From: Mobilicoccus massiliensis
GTDB taxonomy: Bacteria; Actinomycetota; Actinomycetes; Actinomycetales; Dermatophilaceae
Direction: 5' to 3'
Assembly (NCBI RefSeq): GCF_000826525.2
Contig: NZ_LN651331.1
Coordinates: forward strand, 744,026 to 808,025
Length of the DNA stretch: 64,000 bases
Every line of letters starts with the position of its first letter. Within the stretch, counting starts at the first letter, position 1. A model generated the notes under the pieces. It was given only the letters and a program-made list of their open reading frames with translations. It did no database searches and had not been told where the DNA came from. Shown one piece after another: positions 51,710 to 60,446 of the stretch. Position numbers and translations under genes: made by a program.

Positions 51710-52324
51710 GTGACCACGAGACCTGCGCGTCGCGGCCGCCCTGGTCATGACCAGCGTGCCGTCCTCCTCGCCGCCGTCGACGCGTTCGACGAGTACGGCT
51801 ACGACGCGACGACGATGGACCAGATCGCCCGGCGTCTCGCGGTGACGAAGTCGGCGCTCTACCACCATGTCGAGGGCAAGGAGGAGTTGCTCACGCTCGC
51901 GCTCGACACGGCCTTCGAGGCGCTGGACGCGGGCCTGCGCGGCGTCGAGGACTCGAGTGACACCCTCGACGTGCGGTTCGAGACGTTCCTCGCCGAGATG
52001 GTGCAGATCCTCGTCGAGTACCGACCGTTCGTGCGGCTGCTGCTTCGGCTGCGCGGCGACAGCCCCGCGGTGCGCGCCGCCCTGGACCGCCGTCGCGACT
52101 TCGACGCCCGCATGACCGAGGTCATTCGCCAGGCCCAGCTCGCCGGGCTGCTGCGTGACGATCTCGACCCGGCCGTCGTCGCCCGCCTCGTGTTCGGGGC
52201 GATGAACTCCACCATCGAGTGGTATCGCCCCGACGGCCGCGTCTCCCCCGCCGAGCTCACCGACGCGGTGCTCACCCTCATCTTCCGCGGGGTCGCGACC
52301 TCGGCGCACATGGCAGGCAACTGA
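51710..52324 (+). CDS. TetR-family regulator, PaaR-like
   Basis: 204 aa. The N-terminal TetR helix-turn-helix reads RAVLLAAVDAFDEYGYDATTMDQIARRLAVTKSALYHHVEGKEELL. The C-terminal ligand domain (about 85-204) is of the TetR_C type found in regulators of phenylacetate genes. By place (divergent from paaA) and the shared operator motif, it is the likely repressor, with phenylacetyl-CoA as inferred inducer. The GTG at 51710 is my choice; GTG 51692 and ATG 51617 are in frame, but the latter would start just after the operator. No good Shine-Dalgarno sequence helps decide. Confidence 0.85.
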   Translation: MTTRPARRGRPGHDQRAVLLAAVDAFDEYGYDATTMDQIARRLAVTKSALYHHVEGKEELLTLALDTAFEALDAGLRGVEDSSDTLDVRFETFLAEMVQILVEYRPFVRLLLRLRGDSPAVRAALDRRRDFDARMTEVIRQAQLAGLLRDDLDPAVVARLVFGAMNSTIEWYRPDGRVSPAELTDAVLTLIFRGVATSAHMAGN

Positions 52325-52424
52325 CCCGGAGGCCGGTCGCCTGCTCACGAGCCGAGGCTCGACGCCGTGGGCACACGCACCCAAGAACTCTGGCCGGCCC
52401 TCCGGCGGAGCGCTCCGAAGAACT

Positions 52425-52537
52425 CGCGCAACAAAGACCGGTCACCCGACACGGCGTCGTGACGCCCAGCCCGCTGACCTGCACCGATCCGGCGAGAACC
52501 TCGGCGAGGCGCGGCGCTGACCGGTCTTTGTTGCGCG
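52425..52537. repeat. 20-bp inverted repeats around a 73-bp core
   Basis: Arms 52425-52444 and 52518-52537 are perfect inverted repeats (CGCGCAACAAAGACCGGTCA). They flank 73 bp without a gene, in the 223-bp spacer between the convergent TetR gene and paaZ. It could be a bidirectional terminator, or a small mobile-type palindromic element. Confidence 0.85.
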
Positions 52538-52547
52538 GGATGGACGC

Positions 52548-54689
52548 TCATGCCCCGGCGTCGACCCCGACCCCGCCCGTATCGGCGGCCGGCCAGTGCT
52601 TGGCGACGAGGGTGAGCACGTCGTAGGTGGCGACGAGCTCGTCGTTCTGGTTGTAGAGCGTCGTGTCCCAGGCGACCTCGCCGTACTCGTCGGTGACGCG
52701 CGGCGTGATGCGCTTGGCGATGAGCTCGACGCGGATCGAGTCACCGGCCGCGACCGGGGTGACGAACCGCAGGTGGTCCAGGCCGTAGTTGGCGAGCACC
52801 GGGCCCGGGTCGGGCGAGACGAACAGGCCCGCGGCCCACGAGACGAGCAGGTAGCCGTGGGCGACGATGCCGGGAAAGAACGGGTTGGCCGCGGCCGCCT
52901 CGTCGTCGGTGTGGGCGTAGAACGTGTCGCCTGTGTCGCGGGCGAAAGCCGAGATCTCCTCGAGGCTCACGTGCCGCAGGTCGGAGACGAACGCGTCGCC
53001 CACCTGCAGCTGGGCGAGCGACTTGCGGAACGGGTGGACGTGTTCCTCGCTGCCGCCGTACCGCGCGGCCCCGGCCGCCCGCATCGGCGCGCCCCGGTGC
53101 CACACACCCGTGATCGCGGTGAGCATCGCAGGGGAACCCTGCAAGGCGGTGCGCTGCATGAAGTGCGCGATCGCCCGCACACCGCCGAGCTCCTCACCGC
53201 CACCGGCGCGGCCCGGGCCGCCGTGGACGAGCATCGGAACGGGTGAGCCGTGGCCGGTCGAGGTCCGGGCGTCGTCGCGGTCGAGCACGAGCACCCGCCC
53301 GTGATGTCCGGCGATGCCCGTGGTGAGCCTCCGAGCGATGTCGGGATCGTGGGTGCAGACCGTCGCGACGAGCGAGCCCTCGGCGCGCGCGGCGAGACGC
53401 ACCGCGTCGTCGAGGTCGTCGTACCCGATGACGCAAGTCACCGGCCCGAACGCCTCGACCTCGTGGACGGCGTCGGTGTCGGCGTCGTCGAACGCGAGGA
53501 TCACCGGAGACATGAACGCGGCCGCCTCGACGACCTGCCTCGCCCCGCCCACGGTGAGCACCTCGGGGGCGTCGAGCGAGCCGAACACGCGACCACCGGC
53601 GTCGACGAGCGCGCGCACGTCCTGACGCACGGCATCGAGTTGTGTCGTCGACACGAGCGCACCCATCGTCGTGCCGTCCGCGCGCGGGTCACCGATGACG
53701 ACCTTGGCGTCGATCTTGTCGCGGACGGCCTGCGCCACGGTGTCGACGAGGTCTCGCGGCACGATGACACGGCGGATCGCGGTGCACTTCTGCCCGGCCT
53801 TGGCGGTGGTCTCGACCATGACCGACGAGACGAACGCCGCGAACTCGGGCGTGTCGGGCGTGGCGTCGGGGCCGAGGATCGCGGCGTTGAGCGAGTCGGC
53901 CTCCGAGACGAACCGCACCCCGCGCTCGCGGACGTTCTCGTGCTCGCGCAGCCGCCGGGCGGTGGCCGCCGATCCGGTGAACGCGAGCGCGTCGCGGTGA
54001 TCGAGGTGGGCGAGCAGGTCGACGGCGTCCCCCGAGACGAGCTGCAGCGATCCCTTCGGGAGCAGACCGGATTCGACCATCATCCGGACGCACGCCTCGG
54101 CGACGTAACCGGTCTGCGGCGCGGGCTTGACGATCGTCGGCACGCCCGCGATGAACGCCGGGGCGAACTTCTCGAGCATCCCCCACAGCGGAAAGTTGAA
54201 GGCGTTGATCTGCACCGCGACGCCGGGCAGGGCGGTGAGCACGTGCTCGCCGATGAAGCTGCCGTCGCGGGAGAGCGGTTCGACCGGGCCGTCCTGGACG
54301 ACGTTCGCGTTGGGCAGTTCGCGACGCCCCCGCGAGGACATGGTGAACAGCACCCCGATGCCGCCGTCGACGTCGATGAGGTTGTCGCGCATGGTCGCGC
54401 CGGTGCGCAGCGAGATCTCGTAGAGCTCCTCGCGGCGTTCGGTGAGGTACTGCGCGAGCTGTTTGCAGACCAGCGCGCGCTGATGCAGCGTCAGGGCGTC
54501 GAGCGATCGGTGTCCCACGGTGCGGCCGTACTCGACGACGGCGGCGACGTCGAGTCCGTCGGTGCTCACCCGGGCGATCTGCTCTCCGGTGCACGCGTCG
54601 AACACCGGTGCGCCGGAGCCGGGATCGGGCGTCCACCACTCGTCGCGCACGTAGCTCGGAACGATCGGGGCCTCGGTCATCGTCGTCAT
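52548..54689 (-). CDS. paaZ: PaaZ-type aldehyde dehydrogenase/oxepin-CoA hydrolase fusion
   Basis: 713 aa. The N-terminal aldehyde dehydrogenase (about 1-520) has the catalytic Cys in KAGQKCTAIRR and the cofactor loop FTGSAATARRL. The C-terminal MaoC/hotdog hydratase (about 550-713) has DTGDTFYAHTDDEAAAANPFFPGIVAHGYLL. PaaZ opens the oxepin ring and oxidises the aldehyde. The ATG at 54689 was chosen because the ALDH domain begins soon after; one more ATG lies three codons later. It follows the 3-hydroxyacyl-CoA dehydrogenase gene by 100 bp. Confidence 0.95.
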   Translation of the reverse strand: MTTMTEAPIVPSYVRDEWWTPDPGSGAPVFDACTGEQIARVSTDGLDVAAVVEYGRTVGHRSLDALTLHQRALVCKQLAQYLTERREELYEISLRTGATMRDNLIDVDGGIGVLFTMSSRGRRELPNANVVQDGPVEPLSRDGSFIGEHVLTALPGVAVQINAFNFPLWGMLEKFAPAFIAGVPTIVKPAPQTGYVAEACVRMMVESGLLPKGSLQLVSGDAVDLLAHLDHRDALAFTGSAATARRLREHENVRERGVRFVSEADSLNAAILGPDATPDTPEFAAFVSSVMVETTAKAGQKCTAIRRVIVPRDLVDTVAQAVRDKIDAKVVIGDPRADGTTMGALVSTTQLDAVRQDVRALVDAGGRVFGSLDAPEVLTVGGARQVVEAAAFMSPVILAFDDADTDAVHEVEAFGPVTCVIGYDDLDDAVRLAARAEGSLVATVCTHDPDIARRLTTGIAGHHGRVLVLDRDDARTSTGHGSPVPMLVHGGPGRAGGGEELGGVRAIAHFMQRTALQGSPAMLTAITGVWHRGAPMRAAGAARYGGSEEHVHPFRKSLAQLQVGDAFVSDLRHVSLEEISAFARDTGDTFYAHTDDEAAAANPFFPGIVAHGYLLVSWAAGLFVSPDPGPVLANYGLDHLRFVTPVAAGDSIRVELIAKRITPRVTDEYGEVAWDTTLYNQNDELVATYDVLTLVAKHWPAADTGGVGVDAGA

Positions 54690-54789
54690 GCTGACTTCCT
54701 CGTCTGCGTCGTCTCGCCCTCGCGGGCGGTGCGGTGTGCCCATGGACATCGTGCGGTGTGGTGTGCGATGGGTGAATCCGGCGTCGCCG

Positions 54790-55635
54790 TCACCAGTCGT
54801 AGAAACCCCGGCCCGTCTTGCGGCCGAGTTCGCCGGCGGCGACCTTGTCGCGCAGGATCTGCGGCGGCGTGAAGCGTTCGCCGAGCTCGGCGGCGAGGTA
54901 TTCGGCGATGTGGAGTCGGACGTCGAGCCCGACGAGGTCGGTCGTGCGCAACGGGCCGCTCGGATGCCGGTAGCCGAGTTCCATCGCGGCGTCGATGTCC
55001 TGCGCCGACGCGACTCCCTCCTCGAGCATGCGCATCGCCTCGAGCGCGAGGAACACCCCGAGGCGGGAGGAGGCGAACCCGGGTGAGTCGCTGACGACGA
55101 CCGGGGTCTTTCCGATGCCCGCCGTCCAGGCCTCGGCGTCCTCGACAAGGCTCGGGTCGGTTCTCGCCCCGACGACGATCTCGATGAGCGCCGAGGCGGG
55201 GACGGGGTTGAAGAAGTGCAGGCCGATGAACCGTTCGGGGCGGGTGAGGCCCTCGGCGAGGGCGTCGATCGACAGCGAGGACGTGTTCGTGGCGAGGGCC
55301 GCCGCGGGATCGACGATCTGCTCGGCGGCGGTGAGCATCTCGACCTTGAGACCGAGATCCTCGGGCACGGCCTCGATGACGAGTTCGCAGCCGGCGAGGT
55401 CCTCGATCGAGGAGGACACCTGGGCGCGTTCGAGGGCGACGTCGAAATTGTCGAGCGACCCGCGTTCGACCGAGCGCAGGAGGTTCTGTTCGAGCCGCTC
55501 ACCCGCGACCACCGCTGCCTGTGCGTCGCGTTCGACGACGACGACACCCGAACCCGCGACGAGGAACGCGTGCGCGATGCCGACGCCCATGCGGCCACCG
55601 CCGATGACGCCGACGCGAGTGGGAAGAGCTGACAT
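54790..55635 (-). CDS. paaH: 3-hydroxyacyl-CoA dehydrogenase (PaaH-type)
   Basis: 281 aa. It oxidises 3-hydroxyadipyl-CoA with NAD. The Rossmann motif is VGVIGGGRMGVGIAHAFLVAG; the catalytic region includes FIGLHFFNPVPASALIEIV and SDSPGFASSRLGVFLALEAMRMLEEG. It lies 18 bp after the thiolase gene and before paaZ, forming the second paa operon. A general 3-hydroxybutyryl-CoA dehydrogenase is the main alternative; the locus favours the phenylacetate role. Confidence 0.9.
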   Translation of the reverse strand: MSALPTRVGVIGGGRMGVGIAHAFLVAGSGVVVVERDAQAAVVAGERLEQNLLRSVERGSLDNFDVALERAQVSSSIEDLAGCELVIEAVPEDLGLKVEMLTAAEQIVDPAAALATNTSSLSIDALAEGLTRPERFIGLHFFNPVPASALIEIVVGARTDPSLVEDAEAWTAGIGKTPVVVSDSPGFASSRLGVFLALEAMRMLEEGVASAQDIDAAMELGYRHPSGPLRTTDLVGLDVRLHIAEYLAAELGERFTPPQILRDKVAAGELGRKTGRGFYDW

Positions 55636-55653
55636 GGGCAGACCTTTCGTGGC

Positions 55654-56868
55654 TCAGAGGCGTTCGAGCAGCAGGGCCGCACCCTGGCCGACCCCGACGC
55701 ACATCGTCGCGAGGCCGCGCTCGACGTTCTCGGCCTCCATGCGACGCAGCAGCGTGATCGTGATGCGCGAGCCGGAGGAGCCGAGCGGGTGGCCGAGGGC
55801 GATGGCCCCGCCGTCGCGGTTGACGATCTCGGGGTCGAGGTCGAGGCGCCGCATACAGGCGAGGGACTGGGAGGCGAAGGCCTCGTTGAGCTCGACGGCG
55901 CCGAGGTCGTCGATGGACCAGCCCGCCATGTCGAGCGCCTTGCGCGTGGCGGGGACGGGGCCGATGCCCATGATGCGCGGCTCGCATCCCGCAGCGGCGC
56001 CGGCGACGACGCGGGCACGCGGGGTGAGGCCGAGCTCGGCCACAGCCCTGTCGGAGGCGACGAGAACGGCCGAGGCGCCGTCGTTGAGGGTCGAGGAGTT
56101 TCCGGCGGTGACGACACTGCCGCCCTTGACGACGGGACGTAGCCGCGCGAGCACGTCGGCGGTCGTGCCGGGGCGCGGGCCTTCGTCGGTGTCGACGACC
56201 GTTTCGCTCTTACGGGTGCGCACGGTGACCGGGACGATCTCCTCGGCGAGTCGTCCGGCCTCGATCGCGGCGAGGGCGAGGTCGTGCGAGCGCACGGCGA
56301 ACGCGTCGCAGTCCTCCCGCGAGACGGCGTCCACCCGGGCGACCTCCTCGGCAGTCTCGGGCATCGAGAAGGTCATCGTGCCGTCGCGGTCGAGGTCTCC
56401 CCCGCCCGCGAAGCGCGGGTTGACGAATCGCCAGCCCAGAGAGGTGTCGACGACCTCGCCCGGCTTGGCGTAGGCGGTCTCGGGCTTGGCGAGGGCCCAG
56501 GGCGCCCGCGACATCGACTCGACCCCGCCCGCGACGACGATGTCGGCGGCACCGGCCCGAATCATGTGCGAGGCCAACGTGATCGCCGACATGCCGGAGG
56601 CGCAGAGCCGGTTGACGGTGAGGCCCGGCACCTCGTCGGGCAGTCCGGCGAGCAGCGAGGCCATGCGGGCGACGTTGCGGTTCTCCTCACCTGCCCCGTT
56701 GGCGTTGCCGAGGATGACCTCGTCGATGCGTGCCGGGTCGACGCCGGTGCGCTCGACGAGCTCGGCGACGACGAGCGCGGCCAGGTCGTCGGGGCGCACG
56801 CCGGCGAGCGCTCCGCCGTACCGGCCGACCGGGGTGCGCACCCCACCGACGAGCAGTGCCTCGGCCAC
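55654..56868 (-). CDS. paaJ: Acetyl-CoA acyltransferase (PaaJ-type thiolase)
   Basis: 404 aa. The final thiolytic steps give succinyl-CoA and acetyl-CoA. The nucleophile is in NRLCASGMSAI; NEAFASQSLACMR, GGAIALGHPLGSSGSRI and CVGVGQGAAL give the other signatures. The GTG at 56868 was chosen because AAGGGG precedes it and VAEALLVGGVRTPVGRYGG is the normal N-terminus. It is first in a thiolase-dehydrogenase-paaZ operon and divergent from paaI. Confidence 0.92.
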   Translation of the reverse strand: MAEALLVGGVRTPVGRYGGALAGVRPDDLAALVVAELVERTGVDPARIDEVILGNANGAGEENRNVARMASLLAGLPDEVPGLTVNRLCASGMSAITLASHMIRAGAADIVVAGGVESMSRAPWALAKPETAYAKPGEVVDTSLGWRFVNPRFAGGGDLDRDGTMTFSMPETAEEVARVDAVSREDCDAFAVRSHDLALAAIEAGRLAEEIVPVTVRTRKSETVVDTDEGPRPGTTADVLARLRPVVKGGSVVTAGNSSTLNDGASAVLVASDRAVAELGLTPRARVVAGAAAGCEPRIMGIGPVPATRKALDMAGWSIDDLGAVELNEAFASQSLACMRRLDLDPEIVNRDGGAIALGHPLGSSGSRITITLLRRMEAENVERGLATMCVGVGQGAALLLERL

Positions 56869-56958
56869 GAGCAACCCCTTCGCGCTCCGGATACGGATTC
56901 GCCCGGTCGGGTTCGAGGCGACGCCGGAACTGCGGTTCCCGCGGCCCTGCTCTTGAAT

Positions 56959-56978
56959 TACCGACCAGGCGTTCACCT
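56959..56978. promoter_or_regulatory. Probable PaaR-type operator, paaJ/paaI spacer
   Basis: TACCGACC-AGGC-GTTCACCT: the left half and GTTCA are identical to the site at 51596-51615, with the same 4-nt spacing. It lies in the 210-bp spacer between the divergent thiolase and paaI genes, and nothing else coding is seen there. Confidence 0.65.
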
Positions 56979-57078
56979 ACACTTTCACGGTGGCGAGCGG
57001 GGGGTCAACCTCGACGGCGGCCCCGCCTGCCGCAGCAGACCCGTTTGCCGAGACCGCCCGCGGACGCGAAGGAGCGCC

Positions 57079-57615
57079 ATGGCCACCGACCCCGGGAGCC
57101 CCGCCTCGACCACCACTGCCCGCGGCGGGTCCGCCGCGGAAGCGAACCCGGAGCCGGTCGTCGACGTCTCGGCCTTCGGCGACGAGGTCTCGCACGCCCG
57201 CGCGATGTGGGCGGCCGACTTCGCTTCGGCGGCGCTCGGCATGCACGCGATCGAGGTCGGGCTCGTCGACGGCCCGAACGACACTCGCCTCGGGCACGCA
57301 CGGGTGCGGATGACCGTCGACCGACGCATGGTCAACGGCCACGACATCTGTCACGGCGGGTACCTGTTCACGCTGTGCGACTCGGCGTTCGCCCTCGCCT
57401 GCAACGCCTCCGGTCGGCCGACCGTCGCCGCCGGCTGCGACATCGACTACCTCGAGCCGGTGCGTCTGGGTGACGTGCTCGTCGCCGAGGCGGCCGAACG
57501 CCTCGTGCGCGGCCGTAGCGGCATCACCGACGTCACCCTCACACGGGAGTCCGACGGCCGGGTCGTCGCGGAGTTCCGTGGCCGCTCCCGCACGCTGCCG
57601 CCCGCACGCTCCTGA
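57079..57615 (+). CDS. paaI: PaaI-type hotdog thioesterase
   Basis: 178 aa. The PaaI family cleaves stalled hydroxylated phenylacetyl-CoA and protects the CoA pool. The hotdog core holds MVNGHDICHGGYLFTLCDSAFALACN, with the catalytic-type HGG(Y)xxxLxD region, and AGCDIDYLEPVRLGDVL. An N-terminal Ser/Thr/Ala tail of about 30 residues is extra. AAGGAG lies 4 nt upstream of the ATG at 57079. paaK follows 34 bp later. Confidence 0.93.
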   Translation: MATDPGSPASTTTARGGSAAEANPEPVVDVSAFGDEVSHARAMWAADFASAALGMHAIEVGLVDGPNDTRLGHARVRMTVDRRMVNGHDICHGGYLFTLCDSAFALACNASGRPTVAAGCDIDYLEPVRLGDVLVAEAAERLVRGRSGITDVTLTRESDGRVVAEFRGRSRTLPPARS

Positions 57616-57649
57616 CCCCCACGCGCTTCCCGATCGAAGGAGATCGACC

Positions 57650-58969
57650 GTGACACTGCCCCCCACCGACTCCCGGCCCGACCTCTTCGACGACGCGGAG
57701 CGGTGGTCGCTCGACGAGCTGCGGGCCCGGCAGCTCGAGCGCCTCCAGGCGACGGTCCGGTCGACGTACGAACACGTGCCGCACTACCGCGCCCAGTTCG
57801 AGCAGCGGGGCATCCATCCCGACGACATCCGCACCCTCGACGACATCCGGCTGCTGCCGTTCACGACCAAGGCCGACCTGCGCGACAACTACCCGTTCGA
57901 CATGTTCGCCGTGCCCCGCGAGCAGGTCGTGCGCGTGCACGCCTCGTCGGGGACGACGGGTCGAGCGACGGTCGTCGGCTACACCAAGGCCGACATCACG
58001 ACGTGGGCCTCGATCGTCGCCCGCTGCATCCGCGCGGCGGGCGGCCGGCCGGGCGACATCGCGCACGTCTCGTACGGCTACGGCCTGTTCACCGGCGGGC
58101 TCGGCGTGCACTACGGCGCCGAGCACCTCGGCTGCACGGTCGTGCCCGCCTCCGGCGGCAACACCGAGAAGCAGATCCAGCTCATCCACGACTTCCGGCC
58201 CCGCATCATCTTCGTCACGCCGAGCTACTTCCTCGCCATGCTCGACGAGGCCGAGCGGATGGGCCTGGACCCCCGGCAGACCTCGCTCGAGATCGGCGTA
58301 TTCGGGGCCGAGCCGTGGACCGAGGCGATGCGTGCCGAGATCCAGGAGCGAGCGAACATGCACGCCACCGACATCTTCGGACTCTCCGAGCTCATGGGCC
58401 CCGGCGTCGCGCAGGAGTGTGTCGAGACCAAGGACGGCCTGCACCTGTGGGAGGACCACTTCTATCCCGAGGTCGTCAACCCCCTCACCGACGAGCCGGT
58501 CGAGGAGGGGCAGGTCGGCGAACTCGTCCTCACGTCGCTGACCAAGGAGGCCATGCCGATCCTGCGGTACCGCACACGCGACCTCACCCAGCTCCTACCG
58601 GGCACCGCCCGCCCCACCTTCCGGCGCATGGCGAAGATCACCGGACGCACCGACGACCTCATGATCGTCCGCGGCGTCAACGTCTACCCCACGCAGATCG
58701 AGGAGATCGTCCTCGACATCGACGGCCTGACCCCGCACTTCCAGTGTGTGCTCACCCGGCCGGACCGCATGGACGAGCTGACGATCCTCGTCGAGGCCGC
58801 TCCGGGGTCGGCCGAGTCGGGGCACGCCGCGCTCGCCGAGACGGTCCGGCACCACGTGAAGTCACGCATCGGCACGAACGCCCGTGTCGAGGTCCTCGGC
58901 GAGGGCGGCATCGAGCGGTCGGTCGGCAAGGCGCGTCGCATCGTCGACCAGCGTGACCTGCGGGGATAG
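57650..58969 (+). CDS. paaK: Phenylacetate-CoA ligase PaaK
   Basis: 439 aa, normal length. It activates phenylacetate with ATP and CoA, the entry step of the pathway. Motifs: the P-loop-like HASSGTTGRATVV, GAEPWTEAMR, DIFGLSELMGPGVAQEC and the hinge region ITGRTDDLMIVRGVNVYPTQIE. The GTG at 57650 follows AAGGAGATCGACC. It is the second gene of a paaI-paaK operon and converges with the Gfo/Idh gene. Confidence 0.96.
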   Translation: MTLPPTDSRPDLFDDAERWSLDELRARQLERLQATVRSTYEHVPHYRAQFEQRGIHPDDIRTLDDIRLLPFTTKADLRDNYPFDMFAVPREQVVRVHASSGTTGRATVVGYTKADITTWASIVARCIRAAGGRPGDIAHVSYGYGLFTGGLGVHYGAEHLGCTVVPASGGNTEKQIQLIHDFRPRIIFVTPSYFLAMLDEAERMGLDPRQTSLEIGVFGAEPWTEAMRAEIQERANMHATDIFGLSELMGPGVAQECVETKDGLHLWEDHFYPEVVNPLTDEPVEEGQVGELVLTSLTKEAMPILRYRTRDLTQLLPGTARPTFRRMAKITGRTDDLMIVRGVNVYPTQIEEIVLDIDGLTPHFQCVLTRPDRMDELTILVEAAPGSAESGHAALAETVRHHVKSRIGTNARVEVLGEGGIERSVGKARRIVDQRDLRG

Positions 58970-58991
58970 CAGACATTCAGGGGCCGCGTCG

Positions 58992-60050
58992 TCAGGCCCC
59001 CGACCCGAACTCCACCCGAGCGCCGGTGGCGTCGCTCTCACGTGCGGCGTCGATGACCTGCATGACGCGCACGGCGTCGTCGATCGGCACCGGACTCGGA
59101 GCACCGTGGAGGATCGCCTCCCGCATGCCGGCGTAGAAGTCCTCGTACCGGCCCCGCTCACGATCGACCGGCTGTTCGCCCTCCGCGGTCACGAGAGACG
59201 CGGGGCGCGGGTCGACGCCGTAGCCCGGCGCCCCGGGCCCGACACCCGATCCGAGCTGCGCCTCCTGCACGTCGAGTCCGTCGAGCACGAGGGATCCCCG
59301 CGTGCCGTGCGCGACGAACCTCGGGCCCGGTCGCGCGGTGAGGGTGCCCGCGCCGAGGACGACCCGCAGCCGGTCGTAACCGAGGACGACCCGGACGTCG
59401 TCGTCGATGACGGCACCGTCGCGCAGCGTCGCGAGATCCCCCAGGACCCAGTGGGGGTCACCGAACAGCACGAGCGCCTGGTCGACGAGGTGAGGGCCCA
59501 GGTCGGCCCACAGCCCGCCGCCCGGGACGGCCGCCTCGCGCCAGCGCTGCCGCACCTGTGGCCGGAACCGGTCGAACCGCGACTCGACCGTGACGACCCG
59601 GCCGAGCGAGCCCTCCCCGATCACGCGCCGCAGGGTGAGGAAGTCGCCGTCCCAACGGCGGTTCTGGAACGCGGCACTGACGAGCCCACGCGCGGCCGCG
59701 TCCCGCGCGGCGTCCGCGAGGCGGCGAGCCTCCACGGCGTCGAGCGCGATCGGCTTCTCGACGACGACGTGCTTGCCCGCCTCCAGTGCCGCACATCCGA
59801 ACCGCACATGGCTGTCGTTCGGCGTGGTGACGACGACGAGGTCGATGTCGGGATCGTCGATCAGCGACTCGGGGTTCGACAGCAGACGCGCACCCGGCAC
59901 CTGCGGGCCGACCTCCTCCGGCCGAGACGTCGCCACCGCCGCGAGCTCCATCCCTGAGGTCGCCGCGATGAGCGGGGCATGGAAGACCCGCGAGACCATG
60001 CCGAACGCCGCCAACCCGACCCTGATCGGTCGTCCTCCGGTCACACTCAT
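58992..60050 (-). CDS. Gfo/Idh/MocA-family oxidoreductase
   Basis: 352 aa. The N-terminal Rossmann domain has VGLAAFGMVSRVFHAPLI and VVVTTPNDSHVRFGCAALEAGKHVVVEKPIAL, including the EKP motif of the family. The C-terminal domain includes WADLGPHLVDQALVLFGDP. Members oxidise sugars, inositols or related alcohols with NAD(P); the substrate is unknown. The ATG at 60050 was chosen because GRPIRVGLAAFG begins the fold there; the frame stays open up to 60173 but enters the repeat array. Confidence 0.9.
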   Translation of the reverse strand: MSVTGGRPIRVGLAAFGMVSRVFHAPLIAATSGMELAAVATSRPEEVGPQVPGARLLSNPESLIDDPDIDLVVVTTPNDSHVRFGCAALEAGKHVVVEKPIALDAVEARRLADAARDAAARGLVSAAFQNRRWDGDFLTLRRVIGEGSLGRVVTVESRFDRFRPQVRQRWREAAVPGGGLWADLGPHLVDQALVLFGDPHWVLGDLATLRDGAVIDDDVRVVLGYDRLRVVLGAGTLTARPGPRFVAHGTRGSLVLDGLDVQEAQLGSGVGPGAPGYGVDPRPASLVTAEGEQPVDRERGRYEDFYAGMREAILHGAPSPVPIDDAVRVMQVIDAARESDATGARVEFGSGA

Positions 60051-60120
60051 CGAGCCGATCCCTCCCACGCGTCGCCGTCCGTCCACCGCAGACGCTAGCG
60101 CTTCCCTCACCCGACCGAAC

Positions 60121-60404
60121 CGCTCGCACAGGCGTTTCCACCCGGCCCCGACCGCTCGAACAGGCACTTCCACCGCCGACTACCGCTCAGACAGGCGTCT
60201 TCACCGGCTTCACGCACCCGCCCGCTCTCGGCACAGTCACGAGCCCCGAAAGACACGCTCGAACAGGCGTTTTCACCCCACGAAGCCCGCTGGAAACGCC
60301 TGTCCGAGCGTCCGAGTGGGAGTCGGCGGGCCGGTCGAACTCCGGACGCGCGGCGGAAACGCCTGTCTGAGCGGTAGTCGTCGATGGAAACGCCTGTTCG
60401 AGCA
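60121..60404. repeat. Array of seven 22-bp repeats, four direct and three inverted
   Basis: A unit with core CGCTCGAACAGGCG and tail TTTCCACC occurs at 60121-60142, 60153-60174, 60184-60205 and 60256-60277 (plus) and at 60289-60310, 60352-60373 and 60383-60404 (minus). The b-c pair (60153-60205) and the f-g pair (60352-60404) are 53-bp inverted copies of each other, about 85% identical with the same 31-bp period. The whole is a large imperfect palindrome centred near 60283. It fills the spacer between the Gfo/Idh and arsR genes. Confidence 0.9.
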
Positions 60405-60411
60405 GTGGGGG

Positions 60412-60440
60412 TTGCACGCTTCTACGTTCTTACGTACTTT
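60412..60440 (+). promoter_or_regulatory. Promoter of the arsR-type gene, leaderless
   Basis: TTGCAC (60412-60417), 17-nt spacer, TACTTT (60435-60440), 6 nt before the ATG. The transcript should start at the ATG. The -35 lies 8 bp from the end of the repeat array. Confidence 0.7.
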
Positions 60441-60446
60441 CGACGC

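Noticed and set aside
54690..56117. Extension of the paaZ frame to about 1,189 codons
   Set aside because: The upstream part overlaps paaH and the thiolase gene in another frame and has no domain; ALDH homology starts at 54689.
60121..60404. CRISPR array
   Set aside because: Units are 22 bp with spacers of only 9-10 bp or very uneven ones, orientation is mixed, and no cas gene is near.
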